From Motacilla alba alba (Eukaryota; Chordata; Aves; Passeriformes; Motacillidae): a stretch of 64,000 nucleotides of DNA. Position numbers and translations under genes: made by a program. Positions within the stretch are counted from its first letter, which is position 1. Every line of letters starts with the position of its first letter. Shown piece by piece: positions 14,076 through 25,756 of this stretch. The stretch spans positions 7,746,149-7,810,148 of the forward strand of contig NC_052027.1 of assembly GCF_015832195.1 (NCBI RefSeq), written 5' to 3'. The notes below the pieces were generated by a model that was not told the DNA's origin, did not search any database, and worked only from the letters and a program-made list of their open reading frames with translations.

Positions 14076-15489
14076 TCTTCTCTTCGGTGCATATTTGACA
14101 GTGCTCCTGTACATTCTTATTTAGGTTCCGCCAGGCACAGAAATTATTTGGAGTGCCCTGGAAATCCTGTAAACAAACTAGTTCTAAGATTTTGGCTTTT
14201 GTTGTGACAAGGCAAAGCCAGAAGACAGGCAGCTAAAAGAAGTTAAAGGTATTTAAAAAAGAGGTATGTCTAGGATATTTCTGTTGTCAGCTTTCATTTA
14301 AATCCCTAGACACTGTTAAATGGTAGGCATTCCAGTATGTGAAAAATACATGCAGGAAATAATGTTTTTCCTAAGCATGTAAGGGGTTCACACTCTCTTT
14401 CTTAAAAAGAACATTCTTGCTGTCTTTGATGTTGTAAATCTTATTATGTAAAACAGACTGTTGTGTAAAATAAATGATGGCACATGATCCTGCAAGAAGC
14501 TTAGTACCCATAAGTCATTTTAAAGCCAAGATGAGGAAAGGGCACTCGGCATCAAGCAAATTTCTACTGTGAACTTGTGCTAGACAGTTGCTGAATGAAA
14601 AACCTCCTAAGAGAATGAAATTTAATGTAAACACAACTTGCCCAAATCACAAGTTGGCATGCTTGAGAGAAAGCGTGAGTGCAGGAAAAATTGCACAGCT
14701 CTTTCAATTGCTGAGGAAAGGGCTGAGCCACAAGGAAGACTGTTCCTGTTCAAAACCAATGCAGTAAGAAACTAGCTCACCATCAGCACTGCACTCCTTA
14801 GAGACCCAAGGAGAATACAAGGATCTTACACAGAGGGGAAATGTATGAAGTCATTTTTGTGACAGGCTCACAAGGTGATTTCACTCACCAGTATCAGCAG
14901 CTTTGTAAAGACTAAAATGAAAGCTCTTTAACTCCAGAACCATGGATGCCAGTTGCAAAACTTCCACTGGTGAATGGATGACCAGGTTTAAGGAGAATGC
15001 TGCATTGCCTGTAAAAACTGATGGCTCTCAACTGATGCTGAGCTTGGAAGACAAGCTGTTGCATGACAGTCTTGCCTTGAACATGCTCCTCATGCTCTCC
15101 TCAGAGTCAGGGATTTTCAGTAGCATAATAGTAGCTAATCCTCTGTGTTCTGCCAAACATTTCTCCTCTGCAGAGTCTACAAAGAGGCACAATTAGAACA
15201 AGTTGCTCTATTAAGAACTGGAGTAGAGCCATAAATTCATTTTTACTGTCCTCACCGGGCCAGCACTGATAATGGCTGTCCCCCTTCTGCTGCAGTTGGC
15301 CCAATGTGGGAAGATGACTTGAACAACTTACCAAATTGTCCATCTTTTTCTCTTTCCTCTAACAGGACCCCAGACACTTTCTGAAAGGATAAATATTGTG
15401 AATCTTCACCTTTCAATCTGGGCCACAGCAGGAGATCACGACCCTGCCACCAGCAGTGAACTGGTATTTACCCTGCTCCATGGAAACAA

Positions 15490-15870
15490 CTTATACCAAG
15501 CAGATATTTATTTTTAGCTGGTCACTTGGCATAAAAATGGTCACATCATGTTTATTTGCATTTTTAGCTTAATTACCTCTACCCTCCTGCTATACTTGAG
15601 GGAGTTCTAATAAGATGTTAAGAGAGAGGCTGTTCCCTGCATACATTGCCTCAGGTTAGCTCGATGCCCCATTAGCCCATCTAATGGCTTCTCATCTGAA
15701 AGCTGAGCGTGGGCGTCCTGGAGTCAGTGTAAAGAAAAGCACAGAGGCTGAGGGAATAGAACTCCTCTTCCTGGACCTTACGTGATCTGTCAGGCATTTT
15801 TAGCTAGCAACAATATTGTTGATTCCAGTTAAAACCTCACCCCGATTAAAATATTAATAGATACCACCTA
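15490..15870. promoter_or_regulatory. Possible conserved intronic enhancer block
   Basis: Seen: TTTTTAGCT occurs three times (15511, 15561, 15797). There is a perfect octamer ATTTGCAT (15554-15561), TAATTA (15570-15575), and a 12-bp palindrome AACAATATTGTT (15809-15820) made of two facing SOX-type ACAAT sites. POU, homeodomain and SOX sites in one few-hundred-base block are typical of developmental enhancers, and the neighbouring stretches are less motif-rich. This is inference from motif content. Short AT-rich motifs also arise by chance, and no conservation data are available here. Confidence 0.3.
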
Positions 15871-16377
15871 CTCAGAAAGATGAAGAATTTTTTTAATTGT
15901 AGTTGATTTAGAGAAAAGCAGAAAATCAAAACATAATATATTACTCAGGAGACTACCTTTTTCCATGATGTTTTTACTAGATGGTAGAAACTATCATGTT
16001 TTGTTATTTTAATTCTTACACAGCAACTTCATTGCATTGCTGTCAGATACAACAAAGGTACTTTTTTTTTCCCCTCTGCTTTCAGTAATGGAATCCTTTC
16101 TGGTTCTACTGTGGTAACAGATCCCATTCAATGGTGCTTAGGACCAAGACTAAGCTGCTTATAACTGATATTTCCCACAGAGAACCACAGCAGGAATTGA
16201 CTTTGTTCCTCATCTATTCTCCTGGCTCTGTGAAATAACTAACCATCCCCACCACCTTCTCACATTTCACTGCACAGACCAAGTGGGAATAGCAAAAAAC
16301 ATGACATGTGTAATGTTCACTGTCCTATTGTTCAGCAATGAGTAACTGAACTCTTGAGCTCAGCTCAGGAAGGAGCA

Positions 16378-16413
16378 AGGAGGAGGAGGAGGAGGAGGAG
16401 GAGGAAGAGGAGG
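16378..16413 (+). repeat. (AGG)12 triplet repeat
   Basis: Nine pure AGG units are followed by AAG, AGG, AGG. In PTPRG sense this is a CCT polypyrimidine tract. Translation on the minus strand gives the poly-Leu or poly-Pro ends of two chance ORFs there. Confidence 0.95.
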
Positions 16414-16983
16414 TTCTTTGATCTGCAGCAGGCAGAGGACTGGAACATCCTGGCTCCCAAGCACCACAGTACCAAGCTCAGAGCTGTGCTCTGACTGCTG
16501 TCCTTCTGCAAGGCTTGGGATGTTATTGCACTGTCCCTCAGCTTGATGCAGGAGGAAATGGCAGGATGGGCCAGAAGCCCAGAGCTCTGGTTCGTGACTT
16601 GGCTTGTGCACACAAACGTGAGCCGCTGCTGCCAGCCAGAGCGGCCGAGGACCAGCCCCGCTCCCGTCCCCGGCTCTGGGGCAGCACTGGCAGGCTCCAG
16701 CAGAGCAGAAGGGGCTGCCATGCCTCCAGCTGTCATCTCCACCTTCAGGGAGGGTGTCTGGGCAAAAGCCCACAATCCAGAACGGCGAGAGCTGTGGTTT
16801 CCACCCTGTGCAACCACTCCAGAACTTCTACTCTGCCACCCGGCTGTGAGACAGGAGGGAATGGGCAGTGAGCAGGGGCAACTTTCTGCGGACAAGATCC
16901 TGTGGTGTTTATGTTCTCTGTATTCTGACAAGGGTGCTAACACCACCCTGCCTCCTAAATTATACAACATGAATGTAAGTTAA
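16414..16983. other. GC-rich patch with overlapping chance ORFs
   Basis: This is one of the most GC-rich stretches of the window (about 16.48-16.9 kb). Its low stop-codon density leaves four frames open at once: 16365-16970 and 16360-16773 on minus, 16515-16871 and 16543-16983 on plus. The 201-codon minus frame is the longest in the window and ends in a poly-Leu run encoded by the AGG repeat. No domain is recognised. A GTAAGT at 16975 could act as a plus-strand donor. It could be an unannotated non-coding first exon, but evidence is thin. Confidence 0.4.
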
Positions 16984-17338
16984 TTTCCTTATTTAAAAGC
17001 TCCCTTGATTTCAAACTATTTTTAAAATAACTATGATCAAGACTGTCAAAGTACAGTTCTAAATCTACTGAGCTGCTTGCCCTGTTTATAGTGCAGATGT
17101 ACTTCCAGAGAATTCAGCTTGTTTACCAAGGTATTACAAAGAAAAAAGAAACAAACAAAAACCAAGCAGGAACATGGCAGCCCCATGTTCTTGAATTCAT
17201 TTGAAACAAACCCACTTCCAAATCTAAGCATTACTCGTAAGACAACCCAATTCATCCACATAAAACACTTATTAACTGCTGTTAAGTCAACAAATTTATA
17301 GATTACCAGTTCATTATTTATGCCAGTAGGAGAAAAAT

Positions 17339-17374
17339 AACAATCAAGATGCATTTAACAATCAAGATACATTA
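17339..17374. repeat. 18-bp tandem duplication
   Basis: Two adjacent units start AACAATCAAGAT and differ at two of 18 positions. It is a small local duplication. Confidence 0.85.
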
Positions 17375-19985
17375 TTCAAAGTATAATTGCACACATAGGG
17401 TGTGACCTTCACGAGAAGAGGCACCTCTAGCACTAAATGGCTTGGGTGTGAACAGGCAACAGAATCACTAAACCCCAAACATTCCAATAAGCCAAACCAC
17501 CAGCAAAATGGCTCCCTCCTGGCACATAAGTATTTTTCCTGTTGTAATTACTTATGGGGAAAGAAATAAAGCACTCATTCCATTCATACTGAGATTTTAA
17601 AATAAAATTTTCATCTTTATCACTCCAAATTACCTCTCCATCCTCCCACACCCTCAGATCCATCAATATAATGCTTTATGTTCTCCCACAAATCTTGCAT
17701 GTTACTTTCTCTAGAGTAATTTCTGATGTGATCTAAAAAACAAGTCAAATATTTTGCTTCATGCAAACCACCTCAAATACCCTGAGCTATGTTTTGATAA
17801 ACTGCAATATGCACAACATTTCTGAGACAAAACCTAGCAATACCAGTATATTCCTGCTTCTTCTTAATTCCCTATTTCTTCTGCCTCACAATTAAATGGA
17901 GTGGTGTAATAAGAGAAACACTTCCTAGACATCAATTTAAAATGTCATTGAACTGTTTGCAGTGGTTTTGAAAACACAACCATAGCAATGTTGAAAATAG
18001 AGACTAGTAACATTATCCAATGCTTTTACTGAAAAACAAGGCAAAAATAATTTTCAAATAACAGTTACTCAAAAGAAAAGTGACAATGTTTAAAACACAC
18101 TCCAAAAACACAAATAATTTTAAGCTTCTCATTCTTATCTAGCTTTCCTGGAAACCTCTGCAGTATGAGCAGTAATACAATTTAATTTTAAATATTGTAA
18201 ACGGAAAATAATCATGACTTTTTTTTGACAAATGAATTAAAGAGGGTTCACTGGTAGATGGGATGAAAATTCAGGTGGGGACATTTTAATACTGATCTTC
18301 TGTAATATGTAGCACAGGGTAGCTCTAAGTGTAATACAAAAATCACCAGTTTAAATGGATGAATATAAAGCAGCAGACATGTTGAGATTGGCAGAAATAC
18401 ACGTAAATGTAACGAGAGCCAAAACCTCCCTGTTTAGTTTCTGGGAGCTGGTCAGATGTTTATGCTAATACAGAACAACCTTGGGTATGTGAATGTCACA
18501 GAGATGCAGGATGTGTGTGGAGAGTTGAGGTTTTGGATAACCGAGGTAATTTTCAGAGTAATTAACCAATGTCAGGGGACACGACCATGCTCCAAATAAC
18601 AGGGAAGGTTAAATAATCGAATGCTGCTGTCTTACCACTTATCTTACTGAATACTGTAAAGGTTTTTATTGAAAAGCTTTTACTGAAAAGGAGTTCAAGA
18701 TCAAATGAGAAGAGAGACCATTAATTTCACACACGGAAAGCACTGCTACAAGGTATTTTGTGCCAAACCACAGAGTGCTCATCTGCCAGACAACAGAAGA
18801 GTGGTTTGTACCTTGAAAAGTGAATTTCCCCCTCTGGAGAATTTACCATGAATATCCTCCCTTCAGCAGCAGGAGCTACAGCAGCACCTACCCAGCTCTC
18901 CAAATCCCAGAACAAAGTCCAAGGATAAGAGCCCACCAGCTCTCCTTTGCATCCCCAAAACCAAGGCTCCCTGCATCACCTCAAGTGCTGAATTTTCTGG
19001 TCTCAGCCTCATGCTGTTCTTCAAAAATACCCTGCAGAGTCTAGAATTTGCTGGATCGTGGCTGTAAATGTTATTTAGAATAACAAAAACTGATCAGGAA
19101 CAAGCTGGGTGATAGAGCTTTGCCAATAGGGAGGTAGCACAAAGTTAATATCTGCTCTAACCGTGCACAAATTCAACCTGGACCAAACATGATGCTGCAA
19201 CTGCAGGCCTGGCCTCGAGGCCAAAATTCTCTCAGTCTCTCTCCCATCCAATGGTCTGTGTTAAAAGAAGTGTAAGTGACTCCTGGGCCATGTTCCTACA
19301 CTGGAACACGATTAGGAAGACATTCCTGATTGTGGCTTTACACACATGAATGTATTCTGTAGTTTTCAGCTCACATCACAGGGTGAGGGCTGCAGTCTTC
19401 CACCTCTCTCCACTTTTGTTCAGCCACCTCTCTTGTTCAGTATTCCTGAACCATTTGCAGTAATAGCAGCAGAACAGCACCTACACCATTGTGCCTGTTT
19501 TACAAGGCAATAATCCACTTCCCTCCTTGAGATAAACTACAAGGGGGAACAAGAGCTGGGTTATTGGCTTGTAAAGCAGTGTGATGATAGTATTATTGTC
19601 TAAATTAATGTCATTTAACGCTTTATACCACAGATGCAGAGGTCCCACCTCAAGCATTAATAATGCGTTTTGCTTTTTAACATGCCACATGGGAAAAGAC
19701 TGACTTCTGACATCCAAGGATTGCATCAGTAAAAAATAACTAATTGGGGCAATCTGCAAGAACAAAACAGGAGACCTTGATTGTTCCTGAGAATGGTTCA
19801 GTCACTTCACCCTCCCACCCCATCTTAACTCCTGCCCTGCCCTCCCAAATACAGTCTTTTTTGTTCTTTACATTATTAATTTCTGAACAGTATGAGGAGC
19901 TAAAAATGTAACTTCCTCATATACCTTTTCTGCACTAAAATGTGTATGCATTACCTCTCCTGAGTTACCTTCTTCTCATTCATTT

Positions 19986-20036
19986 ATTCTACCCCATTTA
20001 TCAATGTAAGAAACTGAAGCTTTACAAAGGAATCAC
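19986..20036 (-). mobile_element. Possible MIR fragment (reverse orientation)
   Basis: The segment has CCCATTT, six bases, then GTAAGAAACTGAAG, matching in order and spacing the reverse complement of the MIR 3' region (CCCATTTTACAGATGAGGAAACTGAGG). It stops at an A-rich tract. Only about 50 bp match, so this could be chance. Confidence 0.35.
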
Positions 20037-20074
20037 AAAAAAAAAAAAGAAAAGAAAAAAAAAAAAAAGAAAAC
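20037..20074 (+). repeat. A-rich purine tract
   Basis: About 38 bases are almost all A with three isolated G bases. It directly follows the possible MIR fragment and is read as a U/C tract in PTPRG pre-mRNA. Confidence 0.9.
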
Positions 20075-20598
20075 ATCAAATCAGGCCCTGCATTTCTAAG
20101 ACACAGTAAACAAGTCCTTGGCTGATAAATTTGCTTATGACAATATTGGCAGTAATTTGATTCAAATTTCAGCAAAGTCAATTTTGAATTATAACAGGGA
20201 CACAAAGTAGCTGCTTTTCTTAGCTGTTAACCCCATAAAAGCTACTTTTTTAAACCATAACATAAGTCTAAGACATTACCCTGGTGATACAGCTTAAACC
20301 AGTGATCAGTATAAGTGAAGCATGATAAACAGCTACTGCACTACACCCCCATCAGCTGAAGTCTACGCAGGTCTAGCTGTGGAAACAGAAAGGTCATTCA
20401 TTACTCTGTGTGAACAAACAGACGGCACATTTGTGATAAATAATAGCTATTACAGAGCCACAATACACACTGAGCCTTTCTGCTCCGTGGCTGTGCATGA
20501 CTTCCCCTGGGTTACTCTTTAAATATAATTATTTAAAATTGGCTTCTGTGATAAAGACCCCCCTACCTCTCTAGATTAAACCTATAAACCCAAGTATG

Positions 20599-20601
<3 letters not shown>

Positions 20602-20635
<34 letters not shown>

Positions 20636-20656
20636 GTGTGTGTCTGTGTGTGTGTC
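20602..20656. repeat. Compound microsatellite (AT)16-(TG)n
   Basis: A perfect run of 16 AT units (20602-20633) is joined by GG to an imperfect TG run interrupted by TC. Pure AT runs of this length are usually length-polymorphic. Confidence 0.95.
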
Positions 20657-21880
20657 TACCAACACATGTATTTTTAAAACCATTTGTTTGATTATGGCAA
20701 GCAGAGCACAAAGTCATTTGTCTCATCTACTAGAAAACAAACAGGATCCAAGCACATTTGCTTTTATTTTTACTTCTCTCATCTCTCACAATGTGGATCT
20801 CAGGATTGGAATAGAAACAGTAATTAGTCAGCCAACCTCTGGTCAGGAAACTCTGAAGATGTCAGTTCTCAGTGATTGCTATAAAAGTCATTTCAAAAAA
20901 GCAAACAACATCCACATATGGTTTCCTTTCCCTCCTACCCCTTCCAGACGGGCAGGTCCTGCCAGTACAGTTTTCACTGGCTGTTTGATCTTTGAAATAA
21001 AATATAATTTCTTGTATGAAAGCATGAAAGGCTTTCCTGTTAGGTCAAACCTGGTAAGCAGGTGCTGAGTCGCTCTGACATGGGGGACAGACAGGTTGTC
21101 CCAACTCTCACAATGTGAACACCTGCAAAAGCCACAAAAAACTGCGACTTCTCATCACCCCGAGAAACATTCTACTTCCCAAGTGATCCTAGCAAAATAA
21201 AGGGACTTTTGAGACCTTGTTTGTGAAGTAAATCACAGCCACAGAAAGTTAATATACTGAAATACATTCTCTATTTTTCAACCTTTGTCCAGCATCAAGC
21301 GCATCTGCATTGCCTTCTGCCTTCTCTCTCTTGCAGAGGCACAAAGAGGGACAGTCCCCTGTAATTATACCAGTTTAATTTACAAATCTACTAGCTATGC
21401 TGACCTCTGAACACCTCACCTTGCAGAGTTTCTGCTGTCTGTGCCACAATCTGAGCCTTTTGTGGCAATGCAGGAGTCAAGGGGTTGGTGGGCAGTAACT
21501 TTTTCAAACCATACTAAAAACCTGACGGATGTTCAGAAGCGTTTGGGATAAAATCGTTTTCTCTCACCAACATACCTAGCTGCATGTGTTCAGTTTGACA
21601 GTACTGCTTGTACTTGAAGCAGCACTGAGTGTGATGCTGCAGCCTCTGCTGGCTCCCAGCCCTGCACTGCTCTTTGCTCCCAGGGACAGCTCACCCTGCT
21701 CGGGAGGAGCAGCTCCAGCCACACACACGGGAAATTAACTGCTCACCCCATGAATGCAAGGACATGAACGCTTGAGTGCATGAATCTGATCACAGGAAGA
21801 GAGTCCAAGCAGTGATGTGCTCCCATGTTCAGCAGGAAATTAACTCTCCTGCATTTCCATCCCAGCTCCCTGCTGAATAT

Positions 21881-21898
21881 GCAGCAGCAGCAGCAGCA
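21881..21898 (+). repeat. (GCA)6 triplet repeat
   Basis: Six pure GCA units. They encode a short Ala or Gln run only in chance ORFs. Confidence 0.85.
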
Positions 21899-24800
21899 AT
21901 TAACTTTTACAGAGGTGGGGAGGGAGGGGAAAAGGGTGAAAGTTCTGAACTTTCAGCAAACTTGGACCATTAATCACAATCTGTAAATTCAGGTGAAGAG
22001 ACCACAGAAGCAAATGATTCCCTGTAAATTTCAATTCTTCATTTACATGGCAAACAGAAAACACAAGTCGTAACTCACAGCAACTGGAATGCAAACTATC
22101 AAATTAGCCCAATAGAGTATGTCATTGTGCAGCTTCAGAAACAAACAACAGCCAGCCAGGAAGCCTCCTGAAAGTCAGAGATATTCAACTGAGCACACTC
22201 CACAGTGTGCTGGGATGAGTGTGGTGATTACGGGGAGTAATGACATGAATAGCAAAATGATACAGAGCATTTATTTCAACCATGGAAATCAAGGAAGCCT
22301 GCAGCAATTTAAATTTCAGGCTTTGCAGCTAAAGGCAAAGCAAGCTCTATAAAAAAATTCCTAACACAAAGAAAACCAGAGCTGCTTACTTTCTGATAGG
22401 TTTATATTTTTCTAGTTCTGTGTGGAAATGATACAGAAATTTGAAAACAATGTACAACTGCAAAGCCTTCTGGTAGCTATATAATTTTCTGTTTATGTGC
22501 AGAACATACATGTTAGATATACTGCTGCAGCAACTCTGTGTGTATGTACACAAGTGTTCAAAACTGGTTTGGTCTCATAAATGTGTTTTAGGGTTTCTTT
22601 TAGGCAAAGCATATGTTGTTGATGTGTAGAAAGACTTTCTATTATATTTTTTTTCTCCCAGGTTCCCTTCTGCACCTCTCTGAAAATAGTGCTGTAACAT
22701 GAGGTTCCAGGAACATTTGCCCAAAATATGGAGGCTTCCAGCTCCATTTTCAGCCCTGAAAGCTGGACCTTACTGCCAAGAAGGAAGTGGTTGCAAGATT
22801 CAGCTTTAAAGCACCAGACTTTGAGGAGTCTGAGAGTCTGTATCCAGTGTGATTTGTCCTGCACAGAGGGATGGCTGCATTGGGAACAGCTCCTGTGGCA
22901 GCTTCCCAGGCCAGCCAACAGCACAGAAGCTGTCAGCACTCTCCCAGCTCCCTGCCCGTGATGCTGACAGCAGAATCAAACCACAAAACCCACCCAGCTC
23001 CACACTTGGCTGGGATCTCTCACCTGACCCCCTTTGCCCCAGCACATTCCTTTGCTTTTCTGAAATGTGGATGCACTGGAGAGCATCCAGTCAGATAAAC
23101 TGGAAGTCAGAAGGAAAATGTGGCTCCAGCTGCAAGAGGAGCTGTTGTTAGAAACGCAGCCATCCCTTTGCAAGGCTCAAGCCACACCAGCAAAGAGCAG
23201 AAGCCAGGAGTAGCTCCACAGATTTGACATACAATGAGAAAGAATATATCACAGTGACAAATTCATTACTTTCTTCCCCAAAACAAACCCTCCAAACCAG
23301 CAGGCCCTGGGTAGGTGACGGGGATGTACACTGAAAATTCTCCAATTGAAACTCTGATTCCTTCAGCAAGAGCTAAATTTCAGGAAGCTCTGTTTTTCCA
23401 CAAGATCTGCCTGCCTAGTCCAGGTACAAGTAGCAGGATGTTGCTCACTCCAGTTCAGGTCCCCAGCTGAGAAACCTGGCTCTGCATCTGCTGGTAAGAA
23501 AAGTCAAAGCATGGCATTTTCTAGGAGATACATATTACTGCGAGTAAGATCACAAATTATTTCTTGTTCTTGAAATGCCTCTCCCCTCCTGCCTTTCTTA
23601 AATCAAGCTGTACAAACAGCGGGGGAAAAGCAACAATAACGGGGGCTAAATGATTTTTTATGTGACCAGTCACCCAGAGGAGGCTTTACCTGTCAGGAGA
23701 TTGCCTGACCATCAAATCGCCTTGACCTCTGAAAGCTACAGACAAGTCAGACAAGTAAAACAAAACCAAAAAACTTCTCAAGTGTGAAAAACTCCTCATT
23801 ATTTAAGAGAAACAAATCTGTGGGCCCAGCCCTAATGGCACTCAGACAATGAGAGCAGCTTTCAAGGTCTCTTCACCTGAACTGTCTCCTTTCTTGTAAA
23901 TGCCTGATTTATATTTCTTGACTGGTTGAACCATGGAAAGATTCCTTGGAGGCTACAAAGGATCTTCTTTCCACTTGCTTTAAAAAAATGATTTGCAGAA
24001 GTAATGAGCTGCTGTTCTGAGAGTTTCTTTTTGGAAAGCTCTCAGAGGTGCAGTTTGGGGGTCAGAGCTGCAGCCCTGATGCCCACTCTGCAATCACACT
24101 GATTGCAGTAACTGCAGTAACCTCAGGCAGTGAGATGCAGGGAGCAGCCTGGACCTCAGGGTACGGCTCTCATTTACATTAAGATCATTTTAAACCACTC
24201 CCAAAGGGCAAAGAGCAGCGTAAATGGCTTCTGTGTGGGAGTAAATTACATGGGTACAAAAGACCAAACAATGCCAACAGCAGGCATAGAAAACAACACA
24301 CTTATGCAGAATTTGAAATTACTTTAACCTGTATCTTGCTTAAAATTCCTCTGAACTGGCCTCTTTTTCCCCCCCAAAGTAACTGTAGACATACTCCTGC
24401 ACAAACCTTCTTTAAAGAGTGTATTTACTTGGTTTTCAGATCTTTGCTCAAAGAGGGAAGTTGAAACACCCATACGAATTTTGATGATTTTCTGGATGAA
24501 AAGAACAGTGTTCTAGAAAACTTCAGTTCAATCATTTTTTAGGATATTGCTGGGCAGCACAGCCAGAGGATGTTTATGGACTCCAAAACACTAATTTCAT
24601 ACCCAATTTCTACACCCTCAGGGTCTTGCAAAGTTTCTGAGCTTCACACTTCTTTTACAAATCTGTGGTTTCAAGAGTTTGAACATCTTGGTGGCATTCT
24701 GCTTAAAAATAAACTGTTAAACACGAATTTTAATTGAATTACATTTATTCATTCAACTCAGTTTTTAGTTCTCAACATAGGCAAAGCTTAGAGGACTGAT

Positions 24801-25346
24801 TCCTTCATGCCCCAATGCAGAGAAATCCTTCCAAATAAGTGCTTTGACTTAGCAACCCCCTTAGTTCAATGGGATTTACAGTCCCCACAAATACTCTTTT
24901 ATTCACACCATTGAGGGTGAGCCAATTCATCCACTTGACAAGCCATGGCCAGAACGCCCAGGTGAGGCACAGATAATACACTGGGATTAGGTTCTGGGCT
25001 ATTACTCTGATCTGAATGACACAGTTACAGCAACACAGGCACAGAGTGGAGAAGTTAACAGAGACACACAAAAAAATCCTGGGTGAAGGCGCATGCCATG
25101 AAATTTAAGTGGGTTAGGTTTGCTTATTCCAAAATCCTTTCATTCAACAATCAAAACCTGGATGAAAGAAGCTTTTTTGTTTGCCATTAGTGGGGCTGGT
25201 TTGTTTTAGGAGTAAAATAAATTACACTGAAGAACAGTGCTGGACCACAAGTTGGCATAACACCAGCTTTTAATGGTACTCTGAATGGCTCACACACTTT
25301 CCTTTCAGCCCAAGTCTCTTGATACTCCTTTGGAGTTTGTTCACAG

Positions 25347-25382
25347 ATTTCTTTCCTTTTTCTTTCTTTTTTTTTTTTTTTT
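25347..25382. repeat. T-rich pyrimidine tract
   Basis: A CTTT-type run grades into about 16 consecutive T bases. It is about 165 bp left of the MIR-like SINE. Confidence 0.85.
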
Positions 25383-25544
25383 AAAGAGGCCTGAGGATTT
25401 AAAAAGTTTGCTATCTGACTCATCTCTACATGATTTGGGTGAGTGAGTCTTTCATTTCCAGTCCTTTTTAGAAATAAAAACTACCTGACAGAACCTGGTT
25501 GAATCAGGAGTGGAATTTGCTGTTTGATGAAGTAAGGTGCAGAA

Positions 25545-25756
25545 GTATGGTCTACTGGTTAGAGCACGGGCTGGGGAGACAGGACTGCAACCCTCAATTC
25601 CCGGCCTTGCCAGTGACTCACTAAACCTGATTCTGCAAAGCACTTGCAAATGCTCAGCCTGTGGATAAAAATTATTGCACTCCCTGAAGAACCTCACCGG
25701 CTCCAAGCCTGGGTGATTTGTATTTGATTTAACTTGTCTGTACCTCAACCTGTGGT
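25545..25756 (+). mobile_element. Ancient tRNA-derived SINE, MIR-like
   Basis: The left part (about 25545-25625) has a tRNA-like A box (CTACTGGTTAGAGCA), then a CAATTCCC B-box-like segment and GCCAGTGACTCACT, in the order of MIR-class SINEs. The right part (about 25710-25756) matches the conserved MIR core with its TTAACTTGTCTGTACCTCA segment. About 80 bp in between do not fit MIR and may be a later insertion or a different SINE. Known: MIR-type SINEs predate the mammal-reptile split and survive in birds as diverged copies (for example MIR1_Amn). The element is too diverged for target-site duplications to be visible. Confidence 0.62.

Larger units (their letters stand above)
17375..25346. other. 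Intronic sequence between small repeats
   Basis: Mostly AT-rich unique sequence. It contains the MIR-like fragment, A-rich tract and AT/TG microsatellite listed separately. GC-richer patches at 21.6-21.75 kb and 22.85-23.15 kb carry only chance frames. Confidence 0.65.

Noticed and set aside
16365..16970. Longest ORF in the window (201 codons, minus strand)
   Set aside because: It lies in a GC-rich patch where four frames on both strands are open at once, ends in a poly-Leu stretch made by a triplet repeat, and has no recognisable domain.
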